This document shows, one piece after another, positions 36,711 to 44,318 of a DNA stretch of 64,000 nucleotides. This DNA is from Thermomonospora catenispora (GTDB lineage Bacteria > Actinomycetota > Actinomycetes > Streptosporangiales > Streptosporangiaceae), in assembly GCF_006363815.1 (NCBI RefSeq), contig NZ_RRYT01000009.1, positions 1-64,000 of the forward strand, in the 5' to 3' direction. The translations under genes and the position numbers were made by a program. Positions within the stretch are counted from its first letter, which is position 1. Every line of letters begins with the position of its first letter. Under the pieces are notes generated by a model that worked only from the letters and a program-made list of their open reading frames with translations, had not been told where the DNA came from and did no database searches.

Positions 36711-36755
36711 GAAATTGCACTGAAACTTGCACAGACTATTTCAAATGCAGTTTCA
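36711..36755. promoter_or_regulatory. AT-rich operator-like repeat cluster upstream of hrpB/NERD
   Basis: GAAATTGCAC and GAAACTTGCAC lie one after the other, and TGAAAC-TGCA is repeated in inverted form (36721-36731 against 36746-36755) with one bulged T and a 14-base loop. TGCA occurs at 36716, 36728 and 36746, spaced 12 and 18 bases. The patch is far below the regional GC level and lies between divergent hrpB and the NERD gene. Confidence 0.5.
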
Positions 36756-36834
36756 TGCGGACGTTTGGAACGTTCTCACACAGATCGCACGAGGCGCAGG
36801 AGAAAATCGACAGAGAGCCGTCCCCGGACACGAA

Positions 36835-36870
36835 CTTTTTCGGACACTCTTGCTTTTTCGGCTCACTTGC
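36835..36870. repeat. 18-bp imperfect direct repeat in the NERD-gene leader
   Basis: CTTTTTCGG recurs after exactly 18 bases (36835 and 36853), each followed by a similar CACT-containing tail. It lies in the AT-rich leader about 80-115 bases before the NERD start. Confidence 0.5.
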
Positions 36871-36949
36871 ATTACCGAAGATACGGACAAGAAAGCAGCC
36901 GGGGCATACCGATAAAGGCGGCGTCGCCGCAGGTGTGACGGAGGTAACA

Positions 36950-37714
36950 ATGATTGGCGGCACCATCTATACACGGGGTAGGGCCGCCTTCACAGGTGGT
37001 TCTCCGCAAGCGGTGTTCGAAGAGCTGTGGCTGCGGGAACGCAAGTCCCGGCTGCGCAATCGCGCCATTATCGCGGGGATGACCCTCATCGTCTGCGGAT
37101 ACCTCGTCTCACCGTTGTTCGGTGTGCTGGCGGGCGCCGTGGCCGGCGGAATCGACGCCGCCGTGCACTGGTGGCGGTACCACTCGGCGAGCGTCTGGCG
37201 GCGCGGCCTGCGCGGCGAGGAGCGGATGGCCCGCATCCTGCGCTGGACGCTGGAACGCCGCGGCTACCGGACGCTGCACCAGCGCCTCGTCCCCGGGCAC
37301 GGGACCATCGACACGCTGCTGGTCGGCCCCACCGGGATCTGGCTGATCGACAACCAGGCCTACCACCCCGACACCGAGATCACCGAGCACGGCGGTCGGC
37401 TGTTCATCGACGACCGCACCCAGTCGCAGCTGGTCAAGCGGCTGAACGAGACGGCGCGGCAGGCGGCCGAGTCGCTCTCCTCCCGGCTGGTCGCCGGAGA
37501 GGTCACGGTGACCCCGGTGCTGGCCGTGCACGGCGGCAAAGTGCGCCGCGGCCGGTTCGTCGCCGACGGCATCGTGGTGACGACCCCGTGGCGGCTGCTG
37601 CGCTGGCCCGCCCGGAACCCCACCGCCGAGCTGAGCCCCAAACGGGTCGAGGAGGTCTGGCGGGCCGCCGTCCACTCTCTGCCGATCGGCGGCCGCACCA
37701 TGACCGACGCCTGA
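36950..37714 (+). CDS. NERD-domain membrane protein
   Basis: A 254-residue protein with two close hydrophobic segments (about residues 42-66) anchoring it to the membrane, followed by a NERD nuclease-related domain (about 85-200): GLRGEERMARILRWTLERRGYRTLHQRLVPGHGTIDTLLVGPTGIWLIDN. The acidic E of GEERMA, the D of IDTLLV and the ID of LIDNQ fit the PD-(D/E)xK-like core, although the usual K is replaced in LIDNQAY. It may be a DNA-processing or scaffold protein. ATG 36950 has GGAGG 5 bases upstream. The leader is unusually AT-rich. Confidence 0.82.
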   Translation: MIGGTIYTRGRAAFTGGSPQAVFEELWLRERKSRLRNRAIIAGMTLIVCGYLVSPLFGVLAGAVAGGIDAAVHWWRYHSASVWRRGLRGEERMARILRWTLERRGYRTLHQRLVPGHGTIDTLLVGPTGIWLIDNQAYHPDTEITEHGGRLFIDDRTQSQLVKRLNETARQAAESLSSRLVAGEVTVTPVLAVHGGKVRRGRFVADGIVVTTPWRLLRWPARNPTAELSPKRVEEVWRAAVHSLPIGGRTMTDA

Positions 37715-37722
37715 CGGCCCGC

Positions 37723-37740
37723 CCGGGGCCCTCGCCCCGG
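37723..37740 (+). terminator. Hairpin terminator after the NERD gene
   Basis: CCGGGGC, 4-base loop, GCCCCGG, 8 bases after the stop. Confidence 0.55.
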
Positions 37741-37750
37741 CCGAGAAGCC

Positions 37751-37816
37751 CGCGGACTTCCGCCCTCGATCACGGGCAAGTCGACCCCCGCCGTGATCAC
37801 GAGGCGGAGGTCCGCG
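37751..37816. terminator. Long imperfect inverted repeat at the convergent junction
   Basis: About 24 bases (37751-37774) match the complement of 37791-37816 with few differences; the right arm lies in the last codons of the minus-strand membrane protein gene. Likely a shared terminator structure. Confidence 0.5.
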
Positions 37817-38261
37817 TCTTCTTCTCCCCGGTCTCCCGCGCTCCGTCACGCTGGCCGGCCCGGCCGGTCCGCCACAGCCAGGCCAGCCCGATCACCGGGA
37901 GCACCAGCGGCACGAACCCGTAGCCGCGGCCGTAGGCCGACCAGACCGTCTCGTCGGGGAAGGAGGACGGATCGACCAGCGAGTAGGTGCCGATCGCCAG
38001 CACACCGGCCAGTTCGACCGAGCAGGCCGCCGCCGCGATCCGCCGGGAGGCGTGCCCGCCCGCCGCCAGCGCCACCGTCGCCAGCACGTACACCGCCGCG
38101 GCCAGCGCCGACAGCAGGTAGGCCACCGGCGCCTCGTCGAACCGCGTGGCGATCTGCACGCCCGCCCGCGCCCCCGCCGCCAGCGCGAACACCCCGTACA
38201 CCGCGACCAGCAGCCGCCCCGGGCCCGTGCCGGTGGCGACGGTCCCCGCCCGGTCAGACAT
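37797..38261 (-). CDS. Small integral membrane protein, 4 TM
   Basis: A 154-residue protein with four predicted membrane helices (LLVAVYGVFALAAGARAG, YLLSALAAAVYVLATVALAA, AAACSVELAGVLAIGTYSL, GFVPLVLPVIGLAWL) and a charged C-terminal tail. I recall similar actinobacterial proteins of unknown function. It overlaps the upstream membrane-protein gene by 8 bases, so the two are probably made together. Confidence 0.78.
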   Translation of the reverse strand: MSDRAGTVATGTGPGRLLVAVYGVFALAAGARAGVQIATRFDEAPVAYLLSALAAAVYVLATVALAAGGHASRRIAAAACSVELAGVLAIGTYSLVDPSSFPDETVWSAYGRGYGFVPLVLPVIGLAWLWRTGRAGQRDGARETGEKKTRTSAS

Positions 38262-38619
38262 CGGCGCCGCTCCAGATCTGCCCCATCCGGACGATCATCA
38301 CCGCGACCGCCAGCCCGGCGACCACGATCACCGCGGGCCCCCACCGGGAGCGCTCCAGCACGCCCCAGGCGGCGCCCGCGGGCGGGATCAGCACGATGCC
38401 CAGCAGGTAGCCGGCGAACGTGGCGCCGCTGTCCGGCCCCTCGTCCCCGGCCAGCTTCACCAGTCCCAGCACCGCCTGGACCAGCAGCATCGCCTCGAGC
38501 ACGGCCAGCCCGGCCAGGTGCAGCACGTCCATCGGCCGGTCCCGCACCGCCGCCAGCAGCCCGTACGCGGCGACCACCAGGGCGACGACGATGATCGCGG
38601 TTGCCAGAGGGTCGGTCAT
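38254..38619 (-). CDS. Small integral membrane protein, about 4 TM
   Basis: A 121-residue membrane protein (MTDPLATAIIVVALVVAAYGLL, then DVLHLAGLAVLEAMLLVQAVLGLVKL, a third helix ending in PPAGAAWGVLE, and a fourth before VRMGQIW). The pattern resembles small subunits of actinobacterial unknown membrane pairs. First gene of a two-gene operon; a 15-bp inverted repeat lies just upstream. Confidence 0.78.
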   Translation of the reverse strand: MTDPLATAIIVVALVVAAYGLLAAVRDRPMDVLHLAGLAVLEAMLLVQAVLGLVKLAGDEGPDSGATFAGYLLGIVLIPPAGAAWGVLERSRWGPAVIVVAGLAVAVMIVRMGQIWSGADV

Positions 38620-38632
38620 GGCCCTCGAGAGT

Positions 38633-38647
38633 ACTACCGCGTGTAGT
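38633..38647. promoter_or_regulatory. 15-bp inverted repeat before the membrane-protein pair
   Basis: ACTAC, CGCGT, GTAGT: an exact 5-bp dyad 14 bases upstream of the minus-strand gene and 70 before the plus-strand phosphatase. Possible operator. Confidence 0.35.
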
Positions 38648-38716
38648 GCACCTTCCCCCCGGAACGCCCGTCCGGAACGCCCCGATTCGCGACCGGGGCG
38701 CGACCGGTATGGGATC

Positions 38717-39454
38717 ATGGACCGCGTGCGGAACCTGGAGGCGCTGATCGCGACCCGGCACGGCGAGAGCATGGGGAACGTCGCCCACAAGGCGGCCCAG
38801 CAGGCTCCCGAGCGCGCGATCGAACGGGTGGACATCGCCGACCGGGACGCCGACGTCCCGCTGTCGGAGCGGGGACGCGCCCAGGCCGCCGCGCTCGGCC
38901 GCCGACTGGCCGCGCTGCCCGATGAGGAGCGGCCCACCGTCGTGCTCTGCTCCCCCTATCTGCGGGCGCTGGACACCGCCGAGATCGCGCTGTCGGCGCT
39001 GGGCGACCCGCCGGAGCTGCTGGTGGACGAGCGGCTGCGGGACCGGGAGCAGGGCGTGCTGCACGGATTGACCGAGCACGGCATCCGGGTCCGCCATCCC
39101 GAGGAGGCCGAGCGCCGGGAGCGGATCGGCAAGTTCTACTATCGGCCGCCCGGCGGCGAGTCGTGGGCCGACGTCATCTTGCGGCTGCGCTCCGTCTACA
39201 ACGACGCGGACCTGGACTTCCCCGGGGAGCGGGTGCTGGTGGTGGCGCACGACGCGGTGGTCGTGCTGACCCGCTACATCATCGAGCGGCTGACCGAGTC
39301 CCAGGTGCTGGAGATCGAGTCCCAGCCGGTGGCCAACTGCTCCTTCAGCCGGTGGATCCGCCGGGACGGCCGGCTCCGCCCGGCCGAGTACAACGACACC
39401 GCGCACCTGGCGGAACCGACCGCCGCGCCCGAGCGCACGGCGGCGCCCTCCTGA
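38717..39454 (+). CDS. Histidine phosphatase family protein
   Basis: A 245-residue phosphatase with the catalytic LIATRHGESMGN near residue 15, LSERGRAQAAALGRRL, the SPYLRALDTAEI arginine motif, an acidic DEEQ-type loop (ERLRDREQGVLHG) and the second histidine in VVAHDAVVVL. The insertion between RHG and LSERG (KAAQQAPERAIERVDIADRDAD) is longer than in simple phosphoglycerate mutases. Substrate unknown. ATG 38717 preceded by GGGATC; a GTG three codons later is possible. Confidence 0.85.
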   Translation: MDRVRNLEALIATRHGESMGNVAHKAAQQAPERAIERVDIADRDADVPLSERGRAQAAALGRRLAALPDEERPTVVLCSPYLRALDTAEIALSALGDPPELLVDERLRDREQGVLHGLTEHGIRVRHPEEAERRERIGKFYYRPPGGESWADVILRLRSVYNDADLDFPGERVLVVAHDAVVVLTRYIIERLTESQVLEIESQPVANCSFSRWIRRDGRLRPAEYNDTAHLAEPTAAPERTAAPS

Positions 39455-39475
39455 CCCGGGCGCGCGCCGGCGCGG

Positions 39476-40897
39476 TCAGGGCTCCTCCCCCGTCAGCACC
39501 CGGTGGATCCGGGAGCGCACCGCGGCGTGCCGGGGGTCGCCGGGCGGCAGCACCCCGGCCAGGCGCTGCCAGATCTCCAGGTCGTCCTGCCCGGTCGGGG
39601 TGTGCGCGTGGATCCACAGCGCCTCGGGGTCCCCCGCGTCCAGCAGCCGACAGCGCAGCCGCACCGCCAGCTCGTCGCGTTCGGCCCGCAAGGCGGGCGA
39701 CTCCGAACGGGGCAGCAGCTCGCCCCGGTAGAGCCGGGCGGCCTCGGCCAGGTCCTCGCGACGGCCGCCCTCCAGCAGTCGCCGCACGATGAGGAAGTCG
39801 GCCTCCACCTCGCACTCCAACCGGTACGGCTTGGCCGCCAGCAGCCCGCCGAGCTGGCCGCGCAGCCGGTGGATCTCGGCCCGGACGGTCGCCGGGTTGC
39901 CCTCGTCCCCGTACATCTGGGCCGACAGCCGTTCGGCGGACAGGCCGCGAGGATTGAGCGCCAGCAGGGCGAGGATCTCGGCGTGCCGCAGCGACAACGG
40001 CAGCGGCAGGCCGTCCAGCAGCGCGTGCGGCGGATCCCCCAGCAGGGACAGGGTCAGCGACGGACGGTCGCCGACCGGCTCGCCCGGGTCGGGGATCCGC
40101 AGCAGGAACACCTCGCCGAGGGATTCGGCCAGCGCGGTGCGGCCGTCCGGCAGCACCATCCGCGCCCCGTCGGCCGGGGCCGGCAGCCGCATCCCCCGCC
40201 AGCCCTCGGGCTCGGCGGCCAGCACCCGCCCGGTGCCGGTGACCAGCGCCGCCGTCCCCCCCTCCAGACCGCGCAGATGGCGCAGATAGCGCTCGCGCAG
40301 CCGTTCGTCGCGGATCTGCATCTCCAGCTCCAGGCGGGACTCCACCAGCCGGGCCGCGGCGGCGACCAGCCCGAGCACGGCCGGGTGCAGCCGGTCCGCG
40401 GTCGCGCTGATGTCGATGCAGCCGATCACCGCGCCGGTGTCCGGATCGCGCACCGGGGCGCCCGCGCACGACCAGGGGTGCAGCACCCGGGCCAGGTGCT
40501 CGGTGGCGTAGACGTACTCGGGCCGGCCGGTGGCCAGCGCCGTGCCGATGCCGTTGGTCCCCACCGAGCACTCCGACCAGCAGAACCCCTCGCGCAGTCC
40601 CACGGCGTCGGCGGCGCGGCGCAGCCGGGGCGGGGCGTGGCTCCACAGCGCGTGGCCCTCGGCGTCGGCGATCAGCAGCAGGTGCTCGGACTCGTCGGCC
40701 GCCTGGCCGAGCAGCCCGCGCAGCACGGGCAGGTGCCGGCCCAGCGGATGGGCCTCCCGGGCCTCGGCGACGGCGTCGCGGTCCAGCGCCCGGGGCGCCG
40801 TCCGGATCTCGGCGCTGACTCCGGCCCAGCGGCAGCGCAGCCATGAGGCGCTGATGACGGGACGGGCGCCCCGGCATCCGGACGGGGAATCGGCCAT
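39476..40897 (-). CDS. GAF-domain transcriptional regulator with C-terminal winged helix
   Basis: A 473-residue regulator. The first part matches the AcoR-like sensor of enhancer-binding proteins (VISASWLRCRWAGV; GFCWSECSVGTNGIGTALAT; LHPWSCAGAPVRDPDTGAVIGCIDIS), but the sigma-54 AAA module is absent. The C-terminus instead has a winged-helix segment (LSLRHAEILALLALNPRGLSAERLSAQMYGDEGNPATVRAEIHRLRGQL) and a helical tail like BTAD regulators. Such proteins commonly control alcohol or aldehyde metabolism genes in actinomycetes. Start at ATG 40895-40897; an in-frame extension to 41056 has a basic, low-complexity N-terminus and is less likely. Confidence 0.85.
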   Translation of the reverse strand: MADSPSGCRGARPVISASWLRCRWAGVSAEIRTAPRALDRDAVAEAREAHPLGRHLPVLRGLLGQAADESEHLLLIADAEGHALWSHAPPRLRRAADAVGLREGFCWSECSVGTNGIGTALATGRPEYVYATEHLARVLHPWSCAGAPVRDPDTGAVIGCIDISATADRLHPAVLGLVAAAARLVESRLELEMQIRDERLRERYLRHLRGLEGGTAALVTGTGRVLAAEPEGWRGMRLPAPADGARMVLPDGRTALAESLGEVFLLRIPDPGEPVGDRPSLTLSLLGDPPHALLDGLPLPLSLRHAEILALLALNPRGLSAERLSAQMYGDEGNPATVRAEIHRLRGQLGGLLAAKPYRLECEVEADFLIVRRLLEGGRREDLAEAARLYRGELLPRSESPALRAERDELAVRLRCRLLDAGDPEALWIHAHTPTGQDDLEIWQRLAGVLPPGDPRHAAVRSRIHRVLTGEEP

Positions 40898-41054
40898 GGC
40901 GTCCCGGTCCTCCGCCGGGTGGCGGCCCAGGTCCTGCGGATGTCGGCAGGTGTGCGGAATGGAAACCACGTCGGCCTCGCCCCTCCTCGCCCGACGACGC
41001 CGCCTTGAGGCGGCGTTCCCCTCCCCTCGGGCGTGGTCGGTCCGAGCATCGGTC

Positions 41055-41150
41055 AACCGGTTACCCCGCGCAACCGATTCCGGGGAACCGATCTACCTCG
41101 CCTTTGCCACGCTGCGTGCCGATGTCTGTGCAACGTGCATGCAACGTTGC
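41055..41150. promoter_or_regulatory. Repeat-rich control region
   Basis: AACCG recurs at 41055, 41072 and 41086, the first inside the palindrome AACCGGTT. TGCAACGT occurs at 41129 and 41140, exactly 11 bases apart and so on one helical face, followed by AACGTT. The 423 bases between the GAF regulator start and the small gene at 41321 hold nothing else I can identify. Confidence 0.4.
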
Positions 41151-41320
41151 GGCGCATACGGTACGGGCCGTCGGGGGAGGGCCGCGTCCCGGCGCCCGCA
41201 TCGGGCGGGCCCGCCGTCCCGCCGTCAGGGGCATGGGCGTCGTCCGGCCCGCAGGAGGGGATGCCCCTGACGGCGGAGGCGCGGCCGTTCCCGGCGACGT
41301 CCGCGAGGGGGGAGTTGTCC

Positions 41321-41491
41321 ATGCTGTGCCTGACCTGTCGACGCGTGCGGCCCGCGCTGAGCCCGGCGGAGTACACTGCCGCCCGCGCTCTGTTGATCAC
41401 CCGGCACGGGCTGTGCTGTTGCGCCCATACGGTGCGCCCCGCCCCGCGGCGGGCCCCGGCCCCGCCGGCCCCTGCCGCGACCGTGCGGTAG
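41321..41491 (+). CDS. Small cysteine-rich protein, 56 aa
   Basis: MLCLTCRRVRP opens the frame, and HGLCCCAHTV follows in the middle, giving CxxC and CCC clusters that could bind a metal or Fe-S cluster; the tail is Pro/Ala-rich. GGGGGGAG lies 7-8 bases before the ATG, a good ribosome site. No family recognised and no length comparison possible. The short size leaves it uncertain. Confidence 0.45.
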   Translation: MLCLTCRRVRPALSPAEYTAARALLITRHGLCCCAHTVRPAPRRAPAPPAPAATVR

Positions 41492-41629
41492 CGTCGGCCG
41501 GACGTGACCGGCCTCGACGGTCCGTCCGAAGCGACACGAAGATCCCGGTCGTCTCGCAACCGTTCACTTAAAGTGGCATCAACCCTGCGGCCAACCGCTG
41601 TTCACCTGCGAGACACCCGGGAGCGCCCC

Positions 41630-42196
41630 ATGTCCCTGTCCTTCCCCCGGCTGGCCCGGCGCGCGGCCGGAGAGATCGAGCGGCTGCTGTCGTCCGTCGT
41701 GGAGCAGGGGCAGGAGATGATCGCGCAGACGCAGCGGCATCGCGCCGAGATCGATCGGCTGCGGCTCCAGGCCGCGGCCCAGCGCGAGCGCGCCGAGCGG
41801 CTCGAGCGCACGCTGGCCGAGCAGGCGGCCGAGCTGGAGTCGATGCGCCGGCAGATGCGGGCGCTGATCGACGACCTCAACGACCGTCTGCTGCCGCACC
41901 TGGACGCGCGGATCCACGAGACCGAGCAGGACGTGGCCCGCCTGGCCACGCGGATGCTGCGGACCGACCAGCGGGCCGAGCGGCAGGAGTCCCGGCTGGC
42001 CACCGCCGAGCGGCGGCTGGCCGACCTGCGGGAGCGCATCGGCCGGCTGGAGCAGCGGACCGGGATCTGGCGGGAGCTGCAGGCCGACGTGGCCCGGCTC
42101 GGAGAGGACGTGGACCGGCTGCGGGCCGCCGCCTCCGCCCGGCCCGGCGACCTGCCGGACGCCGCCGGGCGGAACGGCCGGGAGATCCGCCCGTGA
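41630..42196 (+). CDS. Coiled-coil protein, 188 aa
   Basis: Residues 12-170 are almost continuous heptad repeats (EIERLLSSVVEQGQEM, RLERTLAEQAAELESMRRQM, RRLADLRERIGRLEQR), without membrane helices or signal. A conserved-looking SLSFPRLARRAAGE stretch starts the protein; the Pro/Gly tail is disordered. Probably a structural or scaffold protein; no specific family recognised. ATG 41630 with GGGAG 7 bases upstream. Followed by two hairpins. Confidence 0.7.
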   Translation: MSLSFPRLARRAAGEIERLLSSVVEQGQEMIAQTQRHRAEIDRLRLQAAAQRERAERLERTLAEQAAELESMRRQMRALIDDLNDRLLPHLDARIHETEQDVARLATRMLRTDQRAERQESRLATAERRLADLRERIGRLEQRTGIWRELQADVARLGEDVDRLRAAASARPGDLPDAAGRNGREIRP

Positions 42197-42241
42197 CCAC
42201 GGCGGGCCGCGCCCCCGAACCCCGCGGGCCGTCTCGGGACG

Positions 42242-42284
42242 GCGGCGGCCGGACCGGCCGCCGCATGCGCCCCGAGGTCGGGGC
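42242..42284 (+). terminator. Tandem hairpin terminators
   Basis: GCGGCGGCC/GGCCGCCGC (42242-42264) and GCCCCGA/TCGGGGC (42269-42284), 45 bases after the coiled-coil gene. Confidence 0.6.
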
Positions 42285-42466
42285 CTGATATCACGGGTAC
42301 GTGGAGCCGCATCCTGTCACCGGGACGGGCCGAGGGCGGAACGCCGTCGGCGACGTCGGCGACGGCCGGCCGCCGCGGGCGCCGGACGCGCGACCGTGAG
42401 GCGCCGACCGCGGGCGCCCCGGGCGGGGCCCGGCGGCGTGATCGCATCGACGAAGGGGAGCTGCGG

Positions 42467-43156
42467 GTGAACGACCCGATGCGCGACAAGGTGATCGTGG
42501 TCGCCGGGGCGGCCGGGCCGGCCGGCCGGGCGACCGTGCGACGGCTGGCCGGGGCCGGGGCCCGGGTGATCGCCGCCGATGTGCAGGCGGTGTCCTGGGA
42601 CCTGCCGGGAGTGGAGCCCGCGGTGGTGGACCTGCTGGACGCCGAGGGCACCCGGGCGTTCGCCCGCCGGGTGGTCGGCGAGCACGGCGGGGTGGACGGA
42701 CTGGTGCACCTGGTCGGCGGCTGGCGGGGCGGCGCGACGTTCGCCGACACCGACCTGTCCGACTGGGCGTTCCTGCACGACCTGCTGATCCGCACGCTGC
42801 AGCACAGCACGCTGGCGTTCTGCCGGGACCTGGCGCGGTCGCCGCACGGCCGGGCGGTGATCGTCTCCCAGCCCGCCGCGCGGCGCCCCACCCAGGGCAA
42901 CGCCGCGTACGCCGCCGCCAAGGCCGCCGCCGAGGCGTGGATGCTGGCGATGGCCGACTCGCTGACCGGCACCGACGCGGCGGCCTCGATCGTGGTGGTC
43001 AAGGCGCTGCTCACCGACGAGATGCGCGAGCGGGACCCCGGCAAGGACTTCAGCGGGTTCACCCATGTGGACGAGCTGGCCGATGTCATCGCGGGCCTGT
43101 GGGAGCGGCCCGCCGCCGAGCTGAACGGGAAGAGGCTTGATCTCACGGCTGCATGA
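42467..43156 (+). CDS. Short-chain dehydrogenase/reductase
   Basis: A 229-residue Rossmann-fold SDR. The nucleotide motif is VVAGAAGPAGRATVRRL (a GxxGxxG variant), VHLVGG replaces NNAG, VSQPAA supplies the Ser position and YAAAKAAAEAW the catalytic Tyr/Lys. Substrate unknown. GTG start with GGGGAG 6 bases upstream. Its last 20 bases overlap the next gene, a threonine aldolase-like enzyme, so the two are coupled and may act in one pathway, for instance on a beta-hydroxy amino acid. Confidence 0.85.
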   Translation: MNDPMRDKVIVVAGAAGPAGRATVRRLAGAGARVIAADVQAVSWDLPGVEPAVVDLLDAEGTRAFARRVVGEHGGVDGLVHLVGGWRGGATFADTDLSDWAFLHDLLIRTLQHSTLAFCRDLARSPHGRAVIVSQPAARRPTQGNAAYAAAKAAAEAWMLAMADSLTGTDAAASIVVVKALLTDEMRERDPGKDFSGFTHVDELADVIAGLWERPAAELNGKRLDLTAA

Positions 43157-44189
43157 CCCCGCCGACCGCGGTTTCGCCAGCGACAACTGGGCCGGCGTCC
43201 ATCCGGAGGTGCTCACCGCGCTGACCGTCGCCAACGGAGGTCATCAGAAGGCCTACGGCGAGGACGTCTACACCGCCCGGCTGCGGGAGGTGATCCGCCG
43301 GCACTTCGGTGAACAGGCCGAGGTGCACCCGGTGTTCAACGGCACCGGGGCGAACGTGGTGGGCCTGCAGGCGATGGCCGACCGCTGGTCGGCGGTGATC
43401 TGCGCGGCGCAGGCCCACGTCAACACCGACGAGTGCGGCGCCCCCGAGCGCGTGGCGGGGCTGAAGCTGCTGCCGGTGCCGACCGAGGACGCCAAGCTCA
43501 CCCCCGAGCTGATCGACCGGGAGGCGTGGGGCTGGGGCGACGAGCACCGCGCCCAGCCCCGGATCGTGTCGATCACCCAGTCGACGGAGCTGGGCACGGT
43601 CTACACCGCCGAGGAGGTCGCGGCGGTGTGCGCGCACGCCCACGAGCGGGGGATGCTGGTGCACATGGACGGGGCGCGGCTGGCCAACGCCGCCGCCGCG
43701 CTGGGCCTGCCGCTGCGGGCGCTCACCACGGACGCGGGGGTGGACGTGCTGTCGTTGGGCGGCACCAAGAACGGCCTGCTGCTGGGCGAGGCGGTCGTGG
43801 TGCTGAACCCGCGGGCGGCGAGGGGGACGGCGTTCCTGCGCAAGTCCTCGATGCAGCTGGCCTCGAAGATGCGGTTCGTCTCGGCCCAGTTCCTGGCCCT
43901 CCTGGAGGGCGATCTGTGGCTGCGCAACGCCGCCCATGCCAACGCGATGGCGCGCCGGCTGGCCGAGGCGGTGCGCGCGATCCCCGGGGTGCGGATCACC
44001 CGGCCGGTCGAGGCGAACGCGGTGTTCGCGATCATCCCCCGGGAGGCGGCCGACCGGCTGCGCAAGCGGTTCGGCTTCTACACCTGGGACGAGCGCACCG
44101 GCGAGGTCCGCTGGATGTGCTCGTTCGACACCGCCGAATCCGATGTGGACGCCTTCGCCGCCGCCCTGGCCGAGGAGATGAGCGGCTGA
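43137..44189 (+). CDS. Threonine aldolase / beta-eliminating lyase family PLP enzyme
   Basis: A 350-residue fold-type I PLP protein of the low-specificity L-threonine aldolase family: FASDNWAGVHPEVLTAL at the start, the NGTGANVVGLQAM loop, LVHMDGARLANAAAALG (PLP-contacting Asp) and the Schiff-base lysine in LSLGGTKNGLLLG. It should cleave L-threonine or another beta-hydroxy amino acid to glycine and an aldehyde. The start appears to be TTG 43137, inside the SDR gene; no in-frame ATG exists nearby, so the true start could be slightly different. Confidence 0.88.
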   Translation: MISRLHDPADRGFASDNWAGVHPEVLTALTVANGGHQKAYGEDVYTARLREVIRRHFGEQAEVHPVFNGTGANVVGLQAMADRWSAVICAAQAHVNTDECGAPERVAGLKLLPVPTEDAKLTPELIDREAWGWGDEHRAQPRIVSITQSTELGTVYTAEEVAAVCAHAHERGMLVHMDGARLANAAAALGLPLRALTTDAGVDVLSLGGTKNGLLLGEAVVVLNPRAARGTAFLRKSSMQLASKMRFVSAQFLALLEGDLWLRNAAHANAMARRLAEAVRAIPGVRITRPVEANAVFAIIPREAADRLRKRFGFYTWDERTGEVRWMCSFDTAESDVDAFAAALAEEMSG

Positions 44190-44216
44190 CCCGGCCCGGC
44201 GGACGGGTCCGTCGAG

Positions 44217-44252
44217 CAGAGGCCTGAACAGAGGCCTGGCCAGAGGCCTGTC
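44217..44252. repeat. Three 12-bp tandem repeats
   Basis: CAGAGGCCTG at 44217, 44229 and 44241, each 12 bases apart with variable last two bases; each contains the palindrome AGGCCT. They lie between the aldolase stop and the operators of the peroxiredoxin-like gene. Confidence 0.65.
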
Positions 44253-44258
44253 GACTCG

Positions 44259-44279
44259 TGAGCGTACGAGGTACGCTCA
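44259..44279. promoter_or_regulatory. TetR-type operator 1 (perfect 21-bp palindrome)
   Basis: TGAGCGTAC, GAG, then the exact complement GTACGCTCA. The site lies 40 bases before the peroxiredoxin-like gene. Confidence 0.7.
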
Positions 44280-44282
44280 TCG

Positions 44283-44303
44283 TAAGCGTACGTTGTACAC
44301 CAA
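44283..44303. promoter_or_regulatory. TetR-type operator 2 (imperfect copy)
   Basis: TAAGCGTAC, GTT, GTACACCAA: same 9-3-9 layout as operator 1, centre 24 bases away. GTACGCT and AGCGTAC of the two sites also form an inverted pair. GAGCGTAG occurs at 45503-45510 just upstream of the nearby TetR gene, suggesting it is the binder. Confidence 0.6.
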
Positions 44304-44318
44304 CCTCGGGAGGCCGCC

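Noticed and set aside
36669-36938. Small overlapping frames in the AT-rich leader before the NERD gene
   Set aside because: Several frames overlap, none with a good ribosome site, and they run through the hrpB start region and operator repeats.
39163-39792. Frame reading through the phosphatase end into the GAF regulator
   Set aside because: Shadow frame across two convergent genes, repetitive Arg/Ala/Gly composition.
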